Below, in pieces: positions 55,918 to 64,000 of a stretch of 64,000 nt of DNA; positions within the stretch are counted from its first letter, which is position 1; each line of letters starts with the position of its first letter. The notes under the pieces were generated by a model, which saw nothing but the letters and a program-made list of their open reading frames with translations, did not search any database and was not told the DNA's origin. The position numbers and the translations under genes were made by a program. The stretch comes from Termitomyces sp. T153 (taxonomy: Eukaryota; Basidiomycota; Agaricomycetes; Agaricales; Lyophyllaceae). The stretch is from assembly GCA_018296165.2 (NCBI GenBank), contig JACKQL020000129.1, forward strand, positions 1 through 64,000, read 5' to 3'.

Positions 55918-58900
55918 TCAAATTGACAACCAACGTCTATACAGAGCCTCTGCAAGTGGAGGAGCACCAGTCAAAACATAGATAAGCGAGAGATTGTAGG
56001 CCGCCTCTCTGGCAAAATCATTGTCCTGTGCCTGGCCGCCTTCAGTAACACACAGGGGCAAAGATGAAAACTTACGTTCGAGCTGGTCTTCTCCGCAAGA
56101 TCAAGCACGCGTTCATAATGTACCACAGCGTGCGAGTATAGTCCTAGATGACAAGGGAAGATGATATGGATTCATGATTCCTTGAAAATTACTTCGGAGG
56201 AATTGAAGAAAAAAAATACCTAGTTGATGGAACGCCCTCCCAAAGTTATACTCCACTTCTCCCAAAGTCTGAGAATCATGACCACGCAACTTACGATACT
56301 GTGACAAGAACGCCATTGCCTGCATCCCCGTAAGGTCAGCGAACTCGTATAGCAATTTGTTGGAAGAGCGCCGTAATCACACCTGGGTAATCAAATGATG
56401 GCGATTGTCAGATTGGCGTTGCATTGCACGTCCAATGGAAGCAATAGCTAATGATAAGCAAATCATGGGATCTTCGGGGCAGTAATCATATGCATGCAAC
56501 AAGTAAACTGTGGCACCACGTCAGACTTCAACTGCTTGTTCGAAAGATGCGTTGAAAATGCGCAGGTAACTAGACTCACAGATAGCACTCTGATAACTCT
56601 TCGCGGCAATGCAGATTTGGCCATAGATAGCCACGAGAATGGGGTTATACTTCGTGGGTATCTCTAACACTTCAGAATCCTTGTCCGCAGGGGCTATAGG
56701 TTCCGCGTCGTCTGCATCATCATCAGCACCGTCCCCCGGCTCCGATTTGACGGTGCCAGTCGCAGCGTAACGTTTATTGAGAGCATTCCACCTTAGGACT
56801 TCAGGGGTCCGGACAGCTACGTCTGCAAGCTTCATCTCGCGGAATAGGTGCTTCTGCAGCGTTGAAGTGATGAAAGCATCAGTGGGCCGCAGGCCGCTGG
56901 AGAGAACGGCGATCAGGATTCGCTGCGGCTCATTGTTGAACTGATAAACGGTGATGAGCTTTCGAGCCTGTTCAACTACTATGTTGGGACGTTTGGCCGC
57001 AATCGCACAGGCTGAGAAGGGCGACATGAGATCATCAATGACTTCTCATTTTAATACTTCATACCGATTAGGGCTATTCTGATTGTGTCCTGTCGTTGAC
57101 GAGCTTGATAAGCGTTCGATACAAGGATATGGCGAAGGATTTCATCGGCAACTTCATATTGGTCACGCCTCGTGAGCAGAAAACAGTACTAGCAAACCCA
57201 TGTCAGGTCGACACTTTGTCACGCTGAAGTGGACTCATACCTGCATTATCACACGTAGCCATTCACTGAACGAAACACCCCGGAAGATGTCCACTGCTCG
57301 ATCTTTCGCAGACTTTTTTAACAAAGAATCCTGCTCTATAAAACAATGTTTAGAGTCATACACCAAAACCGTTCGAATACCAAACATACCGAGATCAAGG
57401 TTCAACCGCGAAGCCATGCGATCTTCATCCACCTCGTTCTGATTATTCTGTTTGGGCCGCGAACGCGGGAACATGCCACGGAACGGATTCGTCTGGAAAG
57501 TGTCTCTTCTCAGCCCCAAAACAGGCACAACGAGAAGGATAGGAGCTCACCCTCGACGTCAAGAAAAGATTCCTCGTCTCCCTGAACGTTTCAACCAGCT
57601 TCTCGGCCTCGATAAGCCACAGCTTCACCGCATCCTCCTCGCCCGCAAGCATACCTGCCCACTGCTCCTTCACAATCTTGTACCCCCTTAACACTTCCTT
57701 TTCCTTCTCTGCTTCTAGCTCCCGGAGCTGCGCATGAGTGAGTCGGCCAGGGTTTTTTGCGGCTTTAGACTTGGCGGCTTTCTCTTCAAAGAGCGAGGTC
57801 GAAGCAGCAGCACTTTCAGCAGGTTGAGAGGCAATGGTTTCTTTCGTACGTTTCTTGCGCGAGTCAATGACTAAGGTATAGCTGAGAATGTACTAGTTCG
57901 GTGGATAGCCAATGTACGTACCTTCATACACGAGCTCGAGTGCCTTCCTAGGCTCGTTCATGAGTTCGTAGATCTCGGCCAGCTTCATCTTAGCCTCATT
58001 ATGAGTAGGATCTGCAATTCGGACTAGATCCCATGTCATTGAATGGAGTTCTGAGCATTGTACCGGTAACTCACCTTGTTCATACACCTCCGCGGCCTCT
58101 TTGAGTTCATCCAGCATGCGAAGACATGCCGCCGTTTGAAGAAGGACATACAAGCTGCTAGTCTGCATCTGAGTTTGAGCATAAGCACGTCAAAGGAGAC
58201 AGAAAAAAGCACAGCAGCATCAGATCCAAGAAGTTCATAAATCGGTCGTGCATCAGCATATAGCTCGCGTTCAAAATAGGCATCAGCAATCTCAACGTAA
58301 AGCGGCGCGTAGTCCAGGACATCTTGTGACAATACTGCGTTCGCATGTAGCTATAAAATGAGACAGAAAGAAGCAAGTTCAAGACACAAATGTAGTTGTG
58401 ACATACCTTTCCCTCTTCGATCTCTCCTATCTTGATTCGAGCTACCGCAAGCCGATGTCGAGCGTTGATATCTAGTGGGAATCTTCCCGGTTCGACGCCT
58501 CCATCGTCACCCACGCCGCCACGCGGCGGCATCTCAGGAAGATCGTACTCCCGATCGTCGTCGCATGCATCCCAGTACATCTGGTCTGCCCGCCCCTGCA
58601 ACCATCGACACCCCTTCCTGATGACGTTGATGGCGTTTTCATGCTCTCCGAGTGTGTTGAAAAGATCCGCCATGACAAGCAACTCCATGAGTCCGAAACC
58701 GCCTCCAGGTATCTCCGTATTGGAGGTGGCGTCCATACCGCGACCGGACGGATAAGTGTTCTGGTAATGAATGAATGCTTGTTGGAAGAGATCGGCGCAG
58801 GTAGAGAGTTCTGAAACCTCGATAAGGATGGGGCGAAGTTCGGCCAGCACCGTGAGGTCATGCGGGAACCGCTTGAGGATAGCCAGGAAGGCATTACGCG

Positions 58901-59802
58901 CCGTCTTCAGTTCGCCTATCTCCTTCGCGAGAGAAGCACGGTCCCAGAGCGCGTCGACGTTAGTAGGGTCAAGACTATAGACTTTTCGATAGCAATACAG
59001 AGCCTGTTGGTTGTAACCCTGTTCCCTAGATTGGCTGGCGAGTCTATCCCACTCGTCTGCGTCGTGTCTCAGATGAGCAGCCATGATCCTCAGCTGAAGC
59101 GCCTTTTGAGGCTGGCTCATGTCCGTGTAACACTGTGCTAGAACAGACCATGCGGATGCTGCGCGCGGTTCGATGCGAATGACTTCTTGCATGATACGAA
59201 TTGCCTCCAAGAGGTTGTTGTCGACATATGCCTGGTTGCCGTCGCCGATTAAGGAGCGGACTTGTTGGGACAAGGCTGGTCCCTCTTGTCGGCCTTTCTG
59301 CACTTTGTATAAGTCACTTTTGTGCGTTGACGCGGGTGCAACTCACCCCTTTCCTCTTCCTGCGCCCGACACCAGATGCTTCACGTAGATCGTCTAAAAA
59401 CTCGACATCTTTTTCTTCGATGTTGAAATCCCAGTCTTTCGCAAGTCCAGCACCAGCAGAGAAATCGTCTTTCGACCTTATGTTCTTGACGAGACGGCTG
59501 GGAGCAAAAGTGAGATTACAGACAAAAAGGCTGAGTAAAACTTACTCGAAATCACCTTCGATTTCTTCTTCGGCACCACTGTCACCACCGTCTGCTCGAT
59601 CTTGTTCCGCATCGCTCTCATCTTCCTCAGAGTCATTGGGATCGTCTTCATCGTTCGAGCTGTCTTCTGTAGAATCCTGGTCATCCGGGTCTGAATGCCA
59701 TTAGAAATGACTAAGGGATACGTCAACGGTCGCACCAAACTCTTCTTCTTCCTCCATGGCTATGAGTTCATCATCTGAGCCGAACGAGATTGATCGAGGC
59801 AT
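55918..59802 (-). CDS. TFC4: TFIIIC subunit, TFC4/Sfc4-like TPR protein
   Basis: TFIIIC binds internal promoters of tRNA and 5S genes and recruits TFIIIB; this TPR subunit is the assembly factor. The ATG is at 59,802 (MPRSISFGSDDELI), followed by acidic exons (59,700-59,340). The long TPR exon at about 59,300-58,410 contains LIGDGNQAYVDNNLLEAIRI, AASAWSVLAQCYTDM, EWDRLASQSREQGYNQQALY and ENAINVIRKGCRWLQG. Further exons follow with more TPRs, including YVEIADAYFERELYADARPI near 58,300, HNEAKMKLAEIYELMNEPRK near 57,960, RILIAVLSSGLRPTDAF near 56,900 and VEYNFGRAFHQLG near 56,230. The last exon (NDFAREAAYNLSLIYVLTG, EALYRRWLSI) ends with TGA at 55,918-55,920. Many short introns. It appears complete, at about 1,000 aa. 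Divergently arranged with the P450 gene. Confidence 0.9.
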
Positions 59803-60425
59803 TTTGGATGTGCGAGATGTCAGCCTGCTCACATTGAGCCAAACGCGGTCGTCACTGTTTGGTGACAAGTTTGGGGCGAGACGGTAAACCCTAACCTGGA
59901 CTTCGGGCTAACACCCTCAGTTGATTCTATGGGACTGAGGGTGAGCCGTTCTAATTCATACAGGCAGAAAATTAGACTTACTTTACTCTGGATTAGCATC
60001 TTACTTTGTCTGATCATATCTAGGTACAGAATAATCACGATTAGCATCTTACTTTGTTTGATCATGTCCACGTCCTATGGTAAAGGTTCCAACACCTCGA
60101 GTCCTTTCTTCGCTTCCATGCAGAAACTCATAAATAAGTGAACTTTACGACAAAGCCAAAGTCACTCACGAGTCACCCTTGAGCTTGATGGAATCAGGGT
60201 TACAACGTCAGAATTTGACAGATACACCATTTACCGAAATTGGTTTTCACGTTCTTGCAGGAGGGGTCCCACGACTATAACAACACCGTCAATTTGTCTT
60301 ATACCCGGCCAACAATCACTTGCGACTTACCTCCCAAGTAGCATCAATTGACGTTCCCCGCACTATCGCGAGCTATTTTCTCATCGTCGATCCCCCTCTT
60401 TCGAGCTCTCGATCTACGATTCGAC
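59803..60425. promoter_or_regulatory. Shared upstream region of TFC4 and P450 genes
   Basis: 623 bp between two divergent start codons, so it should hold both promoters. Visible structure: a perfect 10-bp inverted repeat (CACCCTCAGT at 59,912-59,921 and ACTGAGGGTG at 59,934-59,943, 12-nt loop) and two direct copies of GATTAGCATCTTACTTTGT followed by (C/T)TGATCAT, starting near 59,991 and 60,039. Function is not known. Confidence 0.5.
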
Positions 60426-62934
60426 ATGGGCCTGACCCCAGGTATCACTTTCATCCTCTATCACATTTTTCGGCTTGTTGTACCCTCCGTGATTTTTGGA
60501 TTCACTCTAAAGGTCTTGAGCGATCGCGGAGTATTTGGTGGTTATACCCTCCCAACATGGCTGACAGTCTTTGGATCGTTGTCCTTCTTGCCGATCATCG
60601 CTACTATCCGTATAATGTACAAGAGCTTCGATGATAGACGTCAAGCTTCCAAGCTTGGGGCTCGTCTTGCACGCAGGATTGATGGAAAATCTTTAGGGAA
60701 TGTTGATATTTTGGCTACCATGCGGCGTCTCTGGGAAACTGGTTATATTGGTACGCACTTTGAACGTTTGAACCCACTCAAGTGTATATGATACTTTTTC
60801 CCAGCTGACGGTCTCATTGGTTATATTGGCCAGGGAGATCCTGTAGTCAACTTGCGTATACTGTGGTCGAACATCATCTTTACGGTTTGGCCTGAGCACA
60901 TCAAAATGATCCTCGCGACGGACTTCCCGAATTATGAAAAAGGTTTGTCGCGTCCTTAGGATTTCTCTTCCGAGCTCATTACTCGACTAGGCAAACGATT
61001 CCAGTACTCAATGTTCTCCGTCTTGGGCTCCGGAGTCTTCAATGCAGACGGTGATATGTGGAAGTATGTGTTGTTCTCCCTTGTATGAACTCGTTCTAAG
61101 ATGCCCGAAAGATTTCATAGATCTATGACTCGCCCTTTCTTCACCCGCGATCGAATCAGTGACTTCGACCTCTTCGACCGTCACGCAACCACCGTATTCG
61201 CCTTGATTAAAGAACGTATGCGCAGCGGGCACGCCATTGACTTCCAGGTAGCTCAGTTCAATCCAACGCGTTCCCCGGATCTTCACTTATAATTCAACAG
61301 GACCTCATGTCTCGTTTTACCCTGGACTCCGCAACCGAGTTCCTCTTCGGACACTGCGTCCACAGCCTCACCGCTGGCATTCCCTACCCGCATAATGCCA
61401 TCTACGTCCCTCCGGACTCTGCCACACCTCAAGCAAAACGTGCTAACGAGTTCGCGACGGCTTTCGCGCAGGCTCAAGAGGTTATCTCGAGCCGCGAGCG
61501 ATATGGGTGGATATGGCCAATTATGGAGATTTTCGAGGATCGGACGAAGAAGCCGATGGAGACTGTTAGAGCCTACTTGGATCCAATTATCCAAGACGCC
61601 ATCGTTAAGAACGATAATGCTCCCAAGACTGGATCGGAGAAGTCAGAATCACATGTTGAGGAGGGGGAAACGTTGATTGATCATCTCGTTAGACTTTCAT
61701 CGGGTAAGTATATTTCCTCTCTATTCTCTGAACCATAGTTGATTACGATGGATCCATAGACCCCGTCGTTTTGAGAGATGAGACGTAAAGTCTTATTTCG
61801 TTTATTTCAGTCGTCAGCGTTGACGTTTCGATATATATATAGCTTGAACATTATGATCGCAGGACGCGATACGACCGCCGCCACCCTCACCTTCGTCATT
61901 TACCTCTTGGCCATGCACCCTGTCGTTCACGCCCGCCTCCGTGAAGAAGTCCTTGAGAAGGTCGGATCGAATCGCCGCCCTGATTATGACGACATCAGGG
62001 ATATGAAGTATCTCAGGGCAGTGATCAACGGTACGCGCCCTTTCAGAGTCTTTCAACTGTCTCAATCCCTAAAAACTATCGTTTCCTATTTCCAGAAACA
62101 TTGAGGCTCTTCCCGATAGTGTGGGTCCTCTCATTTGGAAAACTTGATATCCGTGCTCATTAACGTCTCAACTTTCGTAGCCCGTTCAATACTCGGTGAT
62201 CCATAATTCGAAAAAATTCACAGATTTTCAGCACTGACAAAAAAAAACAGTGACAATATCCACGCGACTACTTGGCCGTCGCCCGACCCAACTCAGAAGC
62301 CTATTTACATCCCTGCTGGAACGAAGTATCTAATCATCAATTAATCTAGTGGACAAAGATTCTGATCATCTCTGCGTGATAGGATACCTTATTCGGTGTT
62401 TCTCATGCACCGACGCAAGGACCTCTGGGGACCGGATGGTATGCGTATATTGCTCGTAACTAGCTGGAAGTTGAGATTGACGGAATAAAGCGGAGGAGTT
62501 CGATCCCGATCGCTTCCTCGACGACAGGCTCAAGAAATATCTCGTCAAGAACTCGTTTATCTTCCTTCCTTTCAACGCCGGCCCACGCATTTGCCTTGGC
62601 CAACAGGTTCGCTGTTATCTATTCTCACCGCACTCCTAATTCCAACCTTCTTTCTAGTTCGCGTACAACGAAATGTCTTTCATGCTCATCCGTTTAGTGC
62701 AGCAGTTCACCAGGGTCACGCTCGATGAGGCAGCAGCTCCCCCTCATGCAAAGCCTCCTGCGCATTGGAAGAATGGCGTTGGTCGTAAGACGATCGAGAG
62801 GGTGTATCCCAAGTCACATCTGACCATGTACGCTCAGGTAAGTGCTTCCTGCGGTAATGATGCCATGTCTGATTCGATACGGCGTATAGGGTGGACTGTG
62901 GGTTAGAATGACAGAGGCCGAATTCAACGCCTGA
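60426..62934 (+). CDS. Cytochrome P450, CYP63-like, multi-exon
   Basis: A haem-thiolate monooxygenase. The ATG is at 60,426 ([15 protein letters not shown]), giving an N-terminal membrane anchor. Exon 1 ends at 60,750. Later blocks are [54 protein letters not shown] (61,315-61,360), the I-helix [12 protein letters not shown] near 61,858, the K-helix ETLRLFP near 62,098, [20 protein letters not shown] near 62,266, FDPDRF near 62,500 and the haem loop [14 protein letters not shown] near 62,571-62,640 with the axial Cys. The stop TGA is at 62,932-62,934. The [19 protein letters not shown] loop resembles CYP63 of white-rot fungi, a family linked to oxidation of aromatics and alkanes; the substrate is not known. 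I traced the difficult small exons near 62,180-62,280 ([13 protein letters not shown]) and the frame holds. The gene looks intact. Confidence 0.9.
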
Positions 62935-63365
62935 AGACGAGCCCAGTATCATTGTAATGTGTTGTTGTACATCGAAATGTAAATCTGTATGTATAGCTTG
63001 CTTTTTAACAAACTTTCATTTTTCTCTATTCGCTGATCGACTGGGGCGGCAGCCCAATGATCAAACGCCCAGCCTCCCTCATATGAGGCTAGTAGTCGCC
63101 GGATTTATCATCACACAGTTCTAACTCGAGCTGTCTGAGGATCCGGCGTCCACCTTGATAAACGCAGCCTTCGTGGTAGTCATGCGCCTACAAACAAAGA
63201 CTTACTGATTTCCATGAATAGAAATTACAACATTTCATATCATATTAATGATAACGTCATTTCAACGCATATACAGGATAAAAAATCGCTAATTGACATA
63301 CAGCATTACTTTTGTACATATAGAAATAAGAATATCATTGCAGTCGTAGAGAGATTATGAAAACT
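62935..63365. other. Intergenic, between converging 3' ends
   Basis: AT-rich 3' flanks of the P450 gene (+) and the small Gly/Thr-rich gene (-). No further ORF, repeat or RNA is supported. Confidence 0.5.
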
Positions 63366-63944
63366 TCAGACAGCCGACGTAGTATAGCCGGTAGATGCGG
63401 GGCCGGAGCTATCAAGGGCTCGCGTCTCGGGTGCAGCAGTATGTCCGGTCCCAATGCCTTGGTGTTGAGTGCCAGATTCAGTGCCCCTGTAGCCTTCATT
63501 GTAACCCGCGTGAGTTGCGGCGCCAGATCCGGAATTGATACCGGTGCCAGTGTTGGTACCGTAATGCGTACCACCAGCTTTCGTGTCATAATTCGTACCG
63601 GCAGTGCCTCCAGTGCCTCCAATTCCAGTAGTGCCAGTGGTCCCTTTACCATCGGTATATCCCGTGCGATGGTCGTGATGTCCCGTGGCTTCTCCAGCAG
63701 CAGCTCCAGTGCCAGTTGCGGCAGCGGTAGTCCCGGCTCTTGTATTGGCATGCCCGTGTTTCTCGTGCTCATGGGCGCCATAAGCAGCGCCAGCTGTACC
63801 GACGGCGGCAGCCTCAGCTCCTCGGTGATGCTTGCGGTCACCGTAACCAGTGTTAGAACCGTGTTGGCGGAAGTGGAAGAGGGCGGCAAGGGCGGCAAGG
63901 AGAAGGAAGAGAGTGATAGCCCAGCTCATCCAGCTAAATGCCAT
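63366..63944 (-). CDS. Small membrane-anchored Gly/Thr/His-rich protein
   Basis: A single uninterrupted ORF of 192 codons with an ATG at 63,944. An N-terminal hydrophobic helix (WAITLFLLLAALAALFHF) is followed by a basic patch (GDRKHHRG) and a long low-complexity tail of Gly, Thr, Ala, His and Tyr (HGHANTRAGTTAAATG, GGTHYGTNTGTGINSGSG). Topology suggests a signal-anchor with a disordered tail. Such proteins are common but uncharacterised in Agaricomycetes. The alternative frame at 63,335-63,898 is less convincing because it lacks the anchor. Confidence 0.65.
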   Translation of the reverse strand: MAFSWMSWAITLFLLLAALAALFHFRQHGSNTGYGDRKHHRGAEAAAVGTAGAAYGAHEHEKHGHANTRAGTTAAATGTGAAAGEATGHHDHRTGYTDGKGTTGTTGIGGTGGTAGTNYDTKAGGTHYGTNTGTGINSGSGAATHAGYNEGYRGTESGTQHQGIGTGHTAAPETRALDSSGPASTGYTTSAV

Positions 63945-64000
63945 AATAGCCGATACGATGCGGCATTGGAGAAAGTAACCTCTACAGTAACTGATGCGAC

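Noticed and set aside
58432..59704. + strand ORFs opposite TFC4
   Set aside because: Antisense by-products of GC-rich TPR exons; the minus strand has continuous TPR motifs.
59884..59896. AAACCCTAACC, similar to a telomere repeat
   Set aside because: A single unit inside a gene-rich interval; no array.
63335..63898. Alternative minus-strand frame overlapping the Gly/Thr-rich protein
   Set aside because: It lacks the N-terminal anchor and uses a later start; the 63,366-63,944 frame has an ATG, a membrane helix and a coherent tail.

Overview
The window is nuclear DNA from a filamentous basidiomycete, most likely an agaricomycete mushroom or wood-decay fungus. The evidence is many short (about 41-59 nt) GT-AG introns, a NACHT-WD40 NLR-type gene, a CYP63-like P450, an ABCC transporter, an ATG22-like transporter, a TFIIIC (TFC4) gene, and Ty3/gypsy, MULE/SWIM and PIF1-helicase elements of agaricomycete type. 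The species cannot be named from sequence alone.

The window alternates between two kinds of DNA. Three blocks are almost free of CpG: about 1-12,480, 16,100-23,760 and 42,250-55,250. They hold decayed transposons and most of the NLR gene. The CpG-normal blocks between them hold the conserved host genes.

Layout. 1-7,020: decayed gypsy element on the + strand (gag, protease, RT, RNase H, integrase) followed by two head-to-tail 1.1-kb LTR-like repeats. 7,709-12,945 (-): apparently intact 8-exon NACHT-WD40 gene with 14 clear WD repeats. 14.0-15.6 kb: two sets of tandem duplications of unrecognised sequence, one of which has an inverted copy at 25.0-25.5 kb. 16.1-22.9 kb (-): second gypsy element. 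23,626-24,900 (-): formamidase pseudogene cut off at the transposon side. 26,220-32,784 (-): ABCC transporter. 33,606-35,112 (-): two-TM hypothetical protein. 36-37.6 kb: weakly supported + strand exons. 37,659-40,158 (-): ATG22-like transporter. 40,382-42,880 (-): broken SWIM/MULE-type gene. 45,030-46,345 (+): broken PIF1-like helicase. 47,876-53,929 (-): full-length gypsy chromovirus with both LTRs and a perfect 5-bp target duplication. 54.87-55.42 kb (-): broken coiled-coil ORF. 55,918-59,802 (-): TFC4. 60,426-62,934 (+): CYP63-like P450. 63,366-63,944 (-): small Gly/Thr-rich membrane-anchored protein.

The main story is genome defence. Decay in the transposon blocks follows CpG to TpG/CpA changes so closely that the catalytic Asp pair of reverse transcriptase became Asn-Asn in two unrelated elements, and the two LTRs of one element show reciprocal CA/TG differences at what were CpG sites. 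The long ORF of the NLR gene sits in the same depleted state but remains open, and its first three exons stay CpG-rich. I found no CRISPR array, rRNA or convincing tRNA gene.
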